Positions 10,929 to 21,090 of a DNA stretch of 64,000 nt are shown piece by piece. The DNA comes from Paguma larvata (Eukaryota > Chordata > Mammalia > Carnivora > Viverridae). Made by a program: the position numbers and the translations under genes. The notes beneath the pieces were generated by a model. That model was not told where the DNA came from and searched no databases. It saw only the letters and a program-made list of their open reading frames with translations. Position 1 is the stretch's first letter. Each line of letters starts with the position of its first letter. Where the stretch lies: assembly GCA_030068075.1 (NCBI GenBank), contig CM057823.1:18324485-18388484 (forward strand), given 5' to 3'.

Positions 10929-12689
10929 GATATGTACTGTCAATCTAGGAGGCAAAATCTTGAGTTACCAAGATGTGGAAAGTCCTCCCCATGAATAAAT
11001 TCTCTCCTAATCTGATACTCCTCCTCTTTTCCGGTCTAATGACCCCTAGATCCACTTCCTACACTGTTCCCCTGTTTCCCACCAGTACACATTGGCCAGG
11101 TCCCAACTCTTTCAGTGAAACAGTCCCAGGTTAGGGACAGTGTTCCCCCTTTTAGCCTACAATGAGATGTAACTCCAGCTATTGGCCTGCTTGTAATGAA
11201 AGAAGGTGGAACAGATCCGGAAGGGGCCATGCACTGTTTTGCAAGACACGTGCTATAGGTAAGATTCTTGCAAGGTGTCCAGACACAGGAAGGCTGGTCT
11301 TCTCAACTGTAGGGGAGAGAAGACTGCTTCTGCCAGCAATAGAGAGAATAGAGAATATGAGATTTCATGGTATTCAGGCACAGCCACACAAATAAACTTA
11401 TACCAGTTCTCAGGATCTTACCTCTTCTCTGGCAAAGCACTGAGTTTGGCAGGAGAAGTCTATCGAGTTCCACATTGAGTGTTCTTTGTGTTCCTGCTAA
11501 TCTTTTAATTAAAACCTGGGCTGGATATCTAACACGGCACAATCTAATGCTGCGAAAGGTGAGAGTTTCTTTAAATGCTGCCGTACAGCACTTATAGCAA
11601 CAACAGAAAGCCCTGACATGATAGTTTACTCCTCTGAGCATGTCTTTTCTTGTTTTCTTTAATGACTGATTCCAAGGCAGATAGGAAAAACTTGCCAATA
11701 CACAATCCTTATCATTTCTATTGCTCCTACCTTGTTCATGTGCTACAGCTGCTAAATAACCCAGTGCTCTTCCTTCCACTTGTACTTCATCTCGTTCCAT
11801 ACGAGGTGAAAGAATCATGATGCTCACATGCCAAAGACAAATGTCACTTAACAGTTCACCAGCACTGTCTTTGTTGCTGCCATCTGACTAGAGGAATGAC
11901 CCATTTCCAGTATCCCATCCTGAGGTTCTACTTTCTTGGATCACTTCAGACCCCAACCTTGTGTGAGTTCCTTCAAAACAGAGGCCAGGATTTGGGTAAG
12001 GGTAATTTATTTAGGAGTTAAGGAATCCGAGGAAGCAGAAGGGAAGGAAAAGGAAGAGTAAAACAAGGAATTATGTGGGTTGCTGCTGTGGGCAGGGAAG
12101 GGGGTTGCTGATTCCATGGAGACCTCCTGAGACCTGTAGAGTTAATCTCCCAGAATTATCCTTATGAAGGACAGAAGGCTGAGACATTAATTCACTTTGT
12201 CCTGGTCTCATAGTCCTTGAGGACTTCTCCTGGGCACACGAATCTCTTACAGTTTTCCTGCAGCTTCAGAGAGGGTGGAAGGTGCACAGCCCTCTCGAGG
12301 TCAAATGCTGTCAGTGCTTAGTGACAATTGTGGATGGAATTTGAGGTGGGCACAGAGAGTGTGACTTTGGGCACCAAGCCATCAACTACAGCTCATATCT
12401 ATAGGTGACTGTTCCTGATTAAGTCACAGAATACTGCAGTGGCTCATTATATAATTCTGCAGATTGCTGGGTACTGAAGTTCAAAGGATTCAACTTGAGC
12501 ATGCTGATAAAGTATGTAAACAGAAAGCTCACATTAATGCAAATGTATAAAGTACAACATACTAAATTGAATTATACAATACCCTTTGTTCACTTAATTA
12601 TTTTTCCAAGTAAAACTCCATTGCATTACTTCTGTAATTTTGGTCATTACTGCATCAACTGAGGAATACTACAATGTGATTTCTTTTAA
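10929..12689. other. SINE-free region with the longest open frame in the window
   Basis: This holds a minus-strand open frame at 11303-11827 that runs on to a stop near 11888. No LINE or SINE signature is visible between 10929 and 12689. The part around 11970-12400 ('tgggtaagggtaatttattta') could be an old repeat but I cannot name it. Confidence 0.45.
11731..11887 (-). other. Candidate coding exon (minus strand), unidentified
   Basis: These 157 bases on the minus strand follow an acceptor ending ...cattcctctag and precede a donor GTAGGA (11725-11730). One frame only is open, 52 codons plus one base. It includes the segments KDSAGELLSDICLWHV, MERDEVQVEGRALGYLAA and VAHEQ. The alternation of charged and aliphatic residues is protein-like, suggesting an alpha-helical segment. 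The open frame continues past the donor to 11303 (174 codons in all), so it may equally be an unspliced open frame in an old retrocopy. No family is recognised. Confidence 0.25.
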
Positions 12690-12795
12690 CTTTTTATTTT
12701 TGAAATAGTTATAGACTCACGGGAAGTTGTAAAACAGTATAGAGTCTCATGTACCCTTTCCCCAGCTTTCCCCAATGCAGTACAATTTTAAATCT
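12690..12795 (-). mobile_element. Old LINE-1 (L1M-type) 3' fragment, probable
   Basis: The text 'ctttttatttttgaaatagt', 'tatagactcacgggaagttg' and 'ctcatgtaccctttccccag' corresponds to a common ancient L1 3'-region block (tttgaaataattgtagattca, caggaagttgtaaa, cccgtgtacccttcacccag). Orientation is inferred. Confidence 0.5.
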
Positions 12796-12839
12796 TTCTC
12801 TATCTCAACTTTCCAAACTGAATATAAAGAGCTAGAAGA

Positions 12840-12960
12840 CAAATTTCTCAAAAGCCTGCATCTGATTATGTCACTTTTTATAAATACTTAATATCTCCAC
12901 ATTGGCTATTGTCTATTTTGCTTTTAAGACTTTTACCCCGCCAATTCTGTAGGTTTAGCT
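12840..12960 (+). mobile_element. LINE-2 fragment
   Basis: 'gcctgcatctgattatgtcactt', 'ttaatatctccacattggct' and 'attgtctattttgcttttaag' parallel the L2 block 'tctgatcatgtcactccc...caatggctccccattgcc...aggataaag'. The copy is decayed. Confidence 0.55.
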
Positions 12961-12974
12961 CTTTTGTAGGGTTC

Positions 12975-14030
12975 ATTCATTCATTAAGTATTTTTTGAGA
13001 ACTTACTAGGTATTTGAGACACAGTAGTGAGCAAGCCTGGAAATAGGCTTGTCTTCCAGAGTGGGAAGAAAGACGATTGGTAAACACTATAGTCAATAGA
13101 CATACAAATAAGTTACATAAATCCAATTACAGTAACTATGATGAATGGTATAAATAAGCTGATGCTACGTAAAGTAACTAGGACAGTCCTCTCTGAGGAG
13201 GTAACCTGAAGTTACACTTAAGAGATTTAAATAGATCATCTGTGGAAAGGAATGGCAGTAGGGAGAGAATATTTTTGGCAAAGAAAACAACAAATGCAAA
13301 GGCCCCGGTTTAGCACTTGATTTGAACAAGAAAGAGAAAGAAAGTGAGCCACTGAGGAATGAGAACGGTAAATGGTTAATTTAGTGAGATACACAGGAGT
13401 GATATGGTGTAGGACTGGCACTCTGGTCTGAACTTGGGATTTTATTCTAGCTGTAATGAGAGAGCACTGGAATTTTTGAGTAGGGCGATGACATGATCTG
13501 GCTCATGCTTTGGAACAGCACTGTCCAATAACACTATCTGGAGTGATGGGAATGTTCTCTGCACTGTCCAGTAGAGTTGCCATACCGGAAGAAATATATA
13601 GCTATTGAGCACCTGACATGTGGCCAGTGAGACAAAGTTTTGTGGCTTTTAAATTCTGTTTACTTTTAATTCATTTAAATTTAAATAAGTACATGTAACT
13701 ATTTGCTACCATATTGGTCAGTGGAACTTTAGAAAGATCATTCTGGCTAATATGTCAAGAATAAGTTGAGGACAGAGATGGGGAGAGAGATGCCAACTAG
13801 GAAACCATTGACATAGTCTTGGCAAAAGATAATGGAAGCTTGGACCCTAGTGGTAGCAGTATTGAGGAGAGGTGGATACTTTTCAGATATTTTGAAAGGT
13901 GGCAAAGAGGACTTGTTGATGGATTCGTGTGGGGAGGAATGAAAGCTATAGCCCAAAGATGGTTTCTAGTTCTTTTTGGCTTGAGCAACGGAGTGGGAGG
14001 TGTCAATTATTAAAGATCGTGAGATCAAAG
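12975..14030 (-). mobile_element. LINE-2 3' region, antisense, split by a hAT element
   Basis: Reading on the plus strand, this is the reverse of the L2 3' end: 'ttcattcattaagtatttt', 'gaggaggtaacctgaagtta', 'caacaaatgcaaaggcccc', 'tagggcgatgacatgatctgg', then after the interruption 'agaaagatcattctggct', 'tggaccctagtggtagcag' and 'ttggcttgagcaacgga'. About 850 bases of L2 are kept, unusually long for this family. The hAT element at 13516-13726 interrupts it. Several shifted open frames here are products of L2 decay, not genes. Confidence 0.75.
13516..13726. mobile_element. Non-autonomous hAT (Charlie-type) DNA transposon
   Basis: This 211-bp element starts 'cagcactgtccaataac' and ends '...ccatattggtcagtggaa', degenerate terminal inverted repeats of the family whose body carries 'tattgagcacctgacatgtgg' and 'ttaatt/aaatttaaat' tracts. 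It is flanked by 8-bp duplications ctttggaa (13508-13515) and ctttagaa (13727-13734), the target length typical of hAT transposition. It carries no transposase. The subfamily name is not certain. Confidence 0.85.
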
Positions 14031-14489
14031 GACAAAAGATTAGAGACAGGAAGAAAACACTTATTTTTATTTGCTCAAGATATCTCCATATTATCACCTC
14101 TCACGAGTTTTTGTTACTCAATGATTGAAATAGACAAGACAGCTCATCACCTCTGCAGAAGGGTCTACGGCTTTTCTATTTATGGTTTCGTTATGATGGT
14201 GCCCCTGTTTGAAATACCCTCTCCAGTTTTTACCTGATTATATTCCGGGCAACATTAGTAAACATTTCTTACCCTTGTTTTAGCCAAGACCAATTGAAAG
14301 GAATATATTTTTACATCATCACTGAGACACATAGGTACATGTATTTTGAAATGAGAATTTGAGGAAGAATATTTAACCTTACTACTTATGGTGCCCTCTG
14401 GCATTCTCTCTTCTATTTGATTTGATTCTTTAAAATACTGCACGTATTCCATAAATTTATTTTTCTACCACCAGAGTCAAAGCCCAGAG
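14031..14489. other. Unassigned sequence
   Basis: No recognisable gene or repeat. Confidence 0.5.
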
Positions 14490-14745
14490 TTTGAAATTCA
14501 CTTCTTCAAGACTGATGTCAAATATTGCCTTTACTCCTTCTTCTAAGGCTGTTTTTATTGCTTCTCTGTGCAGAAACACATTCTGCCTCTCTTAGGGTAT
14601 TTACCATACTCAGCCTTTCCTTAATGATACTCATTCACTTTTCTTATCCCTCTGACTCACTGACAAGTTCAAATAATAAACAAATAATGATTTTCTTTCA
14701 TATTGCCTAGAACAAAGTTGGTCTTCAAATAGGTGTGGGATTGAG
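14490..14745 (+). mobile_element. Possible LINE-2 3' fragment
   Basis: The order 'aattcacttcttcaagactg', 'ccttctctg-like tract' and the ending 'tatt gcctagaacaaagttggtc' resembles L2 3' text (tcacctcctccaggaagcc ... agcacagtgcctggcacatagtagg). It is strongly diverged and the call is tentative. Confidence 0.4.
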
Positions 14746-16454
14746 TCGAATGGGAAGATGTATTTCACCATGCCGTGTGTAATACCACATCTCTTTAACA
14801 CCCAACCACTTCCTGCCTTCAGAAAGAATAGCTAACAGCTAACAGCTGGTCCATTACCATGACTGCACAGTGTGAGTCACAACCAACTAGCAGTGGGTAA
14901 GAAGAACAACCCTCCAAGTTTTAGAGCTTTAAAAAAAGTAAACTAACAATAAGTGAAAAGGGTACAATAGTTTTTAACTTTCTGACTCATCTTTAACCTA
15001 CAGTTACATTTAACAATGCTAGTGCAGAAGGGTGTTTCATTTGAGGAAGCCATATCTCTGGTGCTTTGCCCTTTCCTAGGACACTGTGTCCTGAAAGTCT
15101 GTACATTCCAGGTGCACAGATCTGTCTTTTGATGCATTTGTTGGCAGAAAAGAGAAATTTCAAGGTACACAGTTTGCCCTGGAGAAAGCCTCTGAAGAGG
15201 TTTTTGTATATAAAGAACTTAGACTTCAGTGATTTGGACTTGCCAAAGGCAGGGGAAGTTTGGCGATGGGGGTGGGGGACACAGAGGACTCTGAAAGGAT
15301 GGCATTGGAGCACTCATAACTGGGAAAGAGGATAGGGATTTTCTGAGTGTCACAGAGAGCTGTACCTGCCCAGACATAGTTCCTTGAAAGGAGAATGAAT
15401 TCTGGAAGGGGATGCCTGTTTGGTGGCCAGTGAGCACTGAACAATGAGCTCTGTAGCCTTGGCCACGAGCCTCTTGTATTCAAACTCGGCCCAGTGGGAG
15501 AAAAATTCCAGCGTTGCTGCTGGCATTGGTTGGCCAAATGGAACCAGGCACAGATGCCAACACAGGCAAGTGGGGCCCGGCCTATTTCTTAGGATATAGT
15601 AGAAAGGCAATATAGCTCCCAGGGTTTGTATGTAATAAAAGATGTGGGGATGGAGCCTTGAAAACTGGCTAGAATTAAAAATTCCACCAGACTTGGTGTT
15701 TGGAGACTTCAGCCAATATTTTAAAAAGCGACATTATCTGTATTCCGAGCGCCATGGAGCAATCCGCTTCTGTTGGACAACGGATACAAAGTTAAAAGCT
15801 ATGACAAAAACAGAGACTTCTTAATGCTCAAGAGGTATCTGGCTCAATATACTTATTTTCATTCTATTTCAATAAAATAAAGCAGGCCAAATAAATTGCT
15901 TTCTCATCAATGCCATTAAGCTCCTTTCTCTCCGATATGTTGGAAAACCAATACTGCCTTGTAGAAGACAACGCACTGACTCATGAGGTGTTGGTGTGCT
16001 TCCCTTTAAACAATACTTGCAATGCGAATTCTGGCATTTGAAGCGCATAGTTAATGCTTCACTTATACAGATACCATAATTGTGTAAAACCAAAGTAGGC
16101 AAATATTTTCTGCCGTTGACCCGTGGGAAGAAGAGCGTAGTGGAAAATAACACACTATTATTTCTCTTGTCTCTAAAACAATGACTGGCAAAGCCTTCTC
16201 TTCTTCCTCTAGCTTCTGCTCTCTTCTTACTTTCCGTACAAAAAAGTACTCAAAAGAATCGTTTATAATCTTTGTCTCTTCCAACTCTCTTGCACATGCT
16301 GACGCTGCTGCATCTAAACTGCTCATATGAGCGTCAGAAATGTCCTCCATTGCTGGGTCAACGGGTAATTCCCTGTCCCTATGCTTCTTGACCTAATAGC
16401 ATTGAATTCAGATACACCCCCACTCTTCCAACACACACACGTGATGCATCATCC
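14746..16454. other. SINE-free region with minus-strand open segments
   Basis: No LINE, SINE or LTR signature is visible. Several overlapping minus-strand open frames lie between 14993 and 16350; the best exon-like one is at 16231-16392. Confidence 0.45.
16231..16392 (-). other. Candidate coding exon (minus strand), unidentified
   Basis: These 162 bases on the minus strand are an exact multiple of three. They lie between an acceptor ending ...caatgctattag and a donor GTAAGAAGAG (16221-16230). The open frame includes MEDISDAHMSSLDAAASA, CARELEETKIIND and SFEYFFVRK: acidic, then helical. If the donor is not used, the frame runs on through a glutamate/lysine-rich stretch (KVRREQKLEEEEKALP) to a stop near 16063. 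That composition suggests a coiled-coil-like helix. No family is recognised. The acceptor has a weak pyrimidine tract, which is the main doubt. Confidence 0.27.
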
Positions 16455-16755
16455 TCACCTGTTTTTCCTTTCATCTCTCTGAAACTGCTGCTCAGTTTCT
16501 GCTGGTTCTTTCTCACCTCCTAGCCTCTGACTGTTGGAAAGTTCAGGCTTCAGTTTCAGGCCCTTTTTTTTCTATCTATAATTGCATGATCTCATGCAGT
16601 ATCCTGATTTTAAATACCACTGAAATGTGAATGATTCCCAAATATTTACCTTCAGTCCAGACCTCTCTCCTGAATGTCAGCCTTTAATCCTACTACCTTG
16701 TCAATACCTTGGCTTGAATGCCCAATAGGCATCACAAAGAAGTATGGACTGATTA
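16455..16755 (+). mobile_element. LINE-2 reverse-transcriptase region fragment
   Basis: 'gcatgatctcatgcagtatcc', 'ttaaataccactgaaatgtg', 'aatgattcccaaatatttacc' and 'ccagacctctctcctgaatg' align in order with the L2 ORF segment encoding the YADD-containing catalytic motif and what follows it. The YADD codons are mutated here, so it is dead. Confidence 0.7.
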
Positions 16756-17019
16756 CAGACAGATGAGTGGACATCTTTATAATAGGGACATTCCCAAGTC
16801 ACAGTCCAAGTAGGGGACTACAGCTTCTAGTGTTTGTCTTGTATGGTTTGTTACAAACTTGCTTCCCCCCTTCTCTTCTTCTGACTTCTAAGTAGACATC
16901 AGAGTAAAGCTTGGTCGACTGTGGGACTTGAGTTTTGGGCAATAAAACATTTAATCAACTAATCAGAAGGCTTATGAAAAACTCCAAGCAAGGATCTTTG
17001 ACTTACTGGGACATAGAGG

Positions 17020-17430
17020 AGAATGAAGAATTTATTCACGCATTCAATAAATATGGGTCAGGCTCTGTTCTAGGCACTAGAGAAATAGCAGGCAATAAAA
17101 TTGACAAGATCCTGACTCCCCTGGGATTTGCATTATAATGGGGCAGGGAGAGTAGGAGAGGAATAGACAATAAACAAAGCAAATAAATATGCTATATGCA
17201 AAATGATCATTGGCTAGGAAGGATAGCACGAGGAATGGAGAATGACTGAAGAGGCCTCTATGTTAGACAGGATGATCAGGTCCAGCCTGTGTGAGGGGAT
17301 AAGGTTGTAACAAGGCTTGGGGAAAGGGACAGACAGAATGATGCGCAATCCTAGGGAAAGAGGTTTCCAACCAGAAAGCACAGGCAGGGAAAGGCTCTGA
17401 AGAAAGAGATTGCTTAATGTGTTTGTAACA
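17020..17430 (-). mobile_element. LINE-2 3' region, antisense
   Basis: On the plus strand: 'cattcaataaatatgggtcag', 'ctgttctaggcactagagaa', 'acaataaacaaagcaaataaa', then 'gaggcctctatgttagacag' and 'gaaaggctctgaagaaagag'. This is the reversed L2 3' end (ttcattcaacaaatatt, tgttctaggcactggg), like the copy at 12975. Confidence 0.75.
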
Positions 17431-19733
17431 CACAGTGCCTACTATCCAGGGCTCACTCGCTATTAGGCTTCATTCCCTTCTCTCCTCCCCCAGGCATAGT
17501 CAATTAGAGAGATCTCTACAAAAGTATCAGTGCGTCTGTAAGATACATATTTTAGTTTAAAGATTGTATCACTTCTGTACTACATTCCCTTTGCCTTTTT
17601 ACATTAAAAGAAATCAATTGTTTGTCTAGGTAAGAATGGGAACACAAAAGGACAGCACAAGCCATTTTAATGGAAGCATCAGTCAAAACCCTGTGTGATA
17701 CCGTCTGTGAATGCACAACGCGCTAGCTCAGTACCAACACAAACACACAGGCTCATTTCTATTTCTGTGCAATGTTCGGCACAAGACGTTTTCTTGAAGG
17801 TAGAATATCTGTCATACTGTGTTTATGACCACAAAAATGGATTTGGACAGTTCATATTTTCCTTTCTCCTCTCAAGAACAATTTAAATTAACCTAAATCA
17901 GAATATTTCAACATATCTTTCCCTCTTGTTACAAAACTATTTTATTTTGATATTATTTAATTTTGAGTTGCATTCTCTGGCAACTATTCTTTCAGTGTTT
18001 AAATCTCATCGCCTATGATGCACTTTTATTGGTTACTTTGGGGGTATTTGAAGATTCTGAATGAAGAAAACATTACTATGGTATTTGTTGAGAAAAAAGG
18101 TGTCCTTTTTCTGGGAAGCTGATTTTCTTAGACAAAGCTGGCAGGAGATGGAAAAGGGTGCAAACTTCCTTGCCAGGTGGTAAGGTTGGCCAAATTACTC
18201 CAAATTAATCTGTGGATGGAAATATGGCATAGCCAAAGAGTCCAGTTTTCTATGTAAAGATTTTTAGAGAAGATTTGCTATCCTAGAGAAGACAGGCTAG
18301 TTCACATAAAAGAGGTGATCTAGTTATTTGTATATAGAGCCCTTGTTTCTTAAATTCCTGGCTTGATTATTGCAAATGGCCCTGGCTAGTTCTTTGGTTC
18401 CTCATTTCTCGCTTTTCTTGTACCTAAATACAGACAATCTGTCTGTTATTTCTTCTTGGTAACTTGTGCTGCAAAATTTCAAAAAGGAAAAAAAAAAACT
18501 AATGAAGTACACTACAAAATTATGTTCATAAAGTCATCTTTTCAGTTATTAAAATATCTCTCAGTGCCCTGTAGTAATAATTATTATTATCTTTTCCAGT
18601 TTAGAGCTTGAGAAAGTAATAATTAAGACTATCCAGTAGACTCCTAATGTAAATTGTACTTTACAGCAAATAGCAGGTAAATGTATATTTTAGAAAGCTA
18701 ACATTGAGCACCTTGAGTGTATGTACACGGGCCCTCTAGGCCATATTTTATAATGAACTCCAACTCACAAACGACAACAAAATAATTTTTTGCCTCTGAA
18801 TATCTTTATGGTCAAATCTATGGTTTACTTTCAACTCATGATTGAATTACAGAGGTGATTTCATTCTATTTTTGGGGATTCTGAAACCATGGGGAGGGCA
18901 GGTACTGTGTACAGTGTCAGGTCACAAGTTAAGAAACATTTGTCTTATACCTGTGATTAGTTATATTTACCAATGACCCCTAACTTCTATGCCTCTACTG
19001 TAGCAATTTCATTGCATTTCCACCCTGGTAAAGTGCCATAGAAATCACAGAGCTTAAACAAGAAGAGGAAACCAGGGCAATGACTAAGGCACATAGATTA
19101 TAGCAGACTTTTCTCCTGACTCTGCCTGCTTTAAAGGGTTCTGGCTTTGTCTGTCATAGTTTCCCATTACTCCCTACCTTTCATGGAAAATTTTGGTATA
19201 AATTGTTTTTCATATAAGGTAGAATCTGTAGAAGTCGGGTAAGGGAAGACCAATACAAGGATTAGAGTTCCTGCGAGCAGGATGGAGGAATGTTCTCACT
19301 GCTCCTCTTGCATTGGAAGAGGCCAAACCCAACTCTGACACGTCCAGCCTCTGCAGAACCACCAATAGGTGCCCGTGGCTGAAGGAAAAATACAGTTCCA
19401 TTTACCTATCTCATCCTGTTTATCAGATTTCCTGTTTGTCCTCAACAGGGCCCTTCAAGCATTATTTCTCTGGTCGGTAAACTTTTCCACCCCCAGACTT
19501 TCTCCTCCTGTTCAAACCATCAATATCCTCTTCAGAGCCTCTTTCTAAGCAAATGAAAATGATTGTTTTATTTAAGAAAATGAAATAATCAGAAAAGAAT
19601 GTTTTTACCCTTCTTATACCAAACCTACTTATTTGGACTTGGACCCAGAGAGTTAGTCTTTACTCAGCTTTTAAGAATGAACTGTGTCATTGTATCTGTC
19701 TTTCCTTTCCATCCCCATTTTATTTTCTTTGTC
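17431..19733. other. Mostly single-copy sequence with one candidate exon
   Basis: AT-rich, with no transposon signature. One minus-strand exon-like segment is noted at 19300-19378. Confidence 0.5.
19300..19378 (-). other. Candidate coding exon (minus strand), unidentified
   Basis: These 79 bases on the minus strand follow a very good acceptor (ctgtatttttccttcag, ending at 19379). They precede a donor GTGAGA (19294-19299). The open frame reads HGHLLVVLQRLDVSELGLAS and ends ...SNARGA with a whole codon, matching the phase-0 start of the candidate at 16231-16392. It could be the most upstream visible exon of the same hypothetical transcript. No start codon context or family assignment is possible. 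Confidence 0.22.
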
Positions 19734-19788
19734 ATTTCATTTCATTTCATTTCAGAAAGAGAGTGTGTGTGCACATGTGAGCCGGGGA

Positions 19789-19839
<51 letters not shown>

Positions 19840-19961
19840 AAATCTTAAGCAAGTTCCACGCTCAGTGTGGAGCCCAATGTGTGGCTCAATATCACACCCT
19901 GGGATCATTACTTAAGCTAAAATCAAGGATTGGACAATTAGCTGAGCCCCCCGGGCTCCCC
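19734..19961 (-). mobile_element. Carnivore tRNA-derived SINE, older variant, antisense
   Basis: This is a reversed SINE with 'aatcttaagcaagttccac', 'ggagcccaatgtgtggctc', 'ccctgggatcattacttaag' and ending 'gctgagccccccgggctcccc'. The 'ccctgggatcat' block is the older carnivore-wide form rather than the felid 'tgagatcatgacc' form. Its tail side is a (TTTCA)n tract (19732-19754) instead of the usual ATTT repeats. Confidence 0.85.
19794..19830. repeat. (GA)n microsatellite in SINE
   Basis: About 18 GA units have grown from the purine-rich body of the antisense SINE. Confidence 0.95.
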
Positions 19962-20169
19962 AATAATTATCTGTTTCTGTTTCTAATTAAGCTCTCCATT
20001 TATGTACCATTCCCTGGATAGTACACATCCTTTGTTTCCTCTTCAAGTGCTTTCATCCTTTAAAAAATCCTCTCTTTCTTTCCTTCCCTTCTTTTCCTCC
20101 TCCTCACTGTCCCAATGTTTTCCCTCTCCTAGGATAATTTAAATCAGAATAAGAGGGACTATGCCTCAT

Positions 20170-21090
20170 CTTTAAACAAAATATCTGTCTAGATCCTAGA
20201 GTTCCAACCAGCTGCTGCCTGATTTCCTTGTTCTCCTTTTGAAAGCATCATGTTTACTGTCTTCCATTTTCCTTCTCTCTTTCTTTCAAAATCCATTCCA
20301 ATTGGATTTTGTTCACACCATACTGAAACTACAAAACTGTTTCCAAAGTCACTAGAGATCTCTAACTTTCCAAATGCAATGCCTAATTCTTGCTAGTCAC
20401 CATACTCAATTCTCTGTTGCACTGGATTGAGTTAATCCTTCTCTAATTTTTTTGAAAATTTTTTAAATCTTTATTTTTGAGAGAGAGAGAGAGAATGCAA
20501 GCAGAGGGGGAAAAGAGAGAGAGGGAGACACAGATTCTTAAGCAGGCTCCAGGTTCTGAGCTGTCAGCACAGAGCCCAATGTGGGGTTTGAACCCACAAA
20601 CCATGAGATCATGACCTGAGCTGAAGTTGGACGCTTAAGCAACTGAGCCATCCAGGTGCCCCGACCATCTCTCTCATTCTTTAAATGCATTCTTCACCTG
20701 GCTCCATGTATTCCTTACATCTCTAGGCCCCTTCTATGAGTCTCTCTCATTAGATCTTCCTCCTCTACCTTTCAATTTTGGATTGTCCCAATGTCCACCA
20801 TTCATTTTTCCACATGGCATCTTTAAGTAATCTCAGGTCTTACAGATCCTTAACATGCCATTATTCACTGATAACTCCCAAATTTATAGGTGTGAGCTCC
20901 GGATTTAAAAATCCAATTGCTTATTTGACATCTCTAGTAGAAATTCCAGTACGTAGCTTAAATGTGATATACCTAAAATCCAACTCAAGATTTCTCTTAC
21001 CCCTGCAACTCTCATTTTGCCAAGTCTCCACCATTTCCACCATGATTCACTCTAAGGTTCTAGGTAGTTCTGTATTTTTGCTCCTAGATT
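20170..21090 (+). mobile_element. LINE-2 coding-region fragment, interrupted by a SINE
   Basis: Landmarks in order: 'actgtttccaaagtcactag' and 'gagatctctaactttccaaa' (L2 'gtcaccaatgacctccaaat'). After the SINE come 'cattattcactgataactcc', 'caaatttataggtgtgagctc', 'ttatttgacatctctagtag', 'gtgatatacctaaaatccaac' and 'tttcttcttacccctgcaac'-like text. This is the L2 reverse-transcriptase domain around and after the YADD motif, decayed with frameshifts. Confidence 0.65.
20450..20662 (-). mobile_element. Felid tRNA-derived SINE, antisense, inside L2
   Basis: 'tctttatttttgagagagag', 'aagcaggctccaggttctga', 'gctgtcagcacagagcccaa', 'aaccatgagatcatgacctg', ending 'gagccatccaggtgcccc'. It sits between two parts of the L2 at 20170-21090. 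I could not define a clean target duplication. Confidence 0.95.

Noticed and set aside
15366..15519. Another minus-strand exon-like segment (LEFFSHWAEFEYKRLV) with a GTACAG donor
   Set aside because: Its phase (2-base start, 2-base end) does not fit between the candidates at 16231-16392 and 11731-11887, its acceptor is poor, and two other frames are equally open.
19599..20021. 140-codon plus-strand open frame
   Set aside because: Most of it runs through an antisense SINE and its GA microsatellite (the Arg-Glu repeat).
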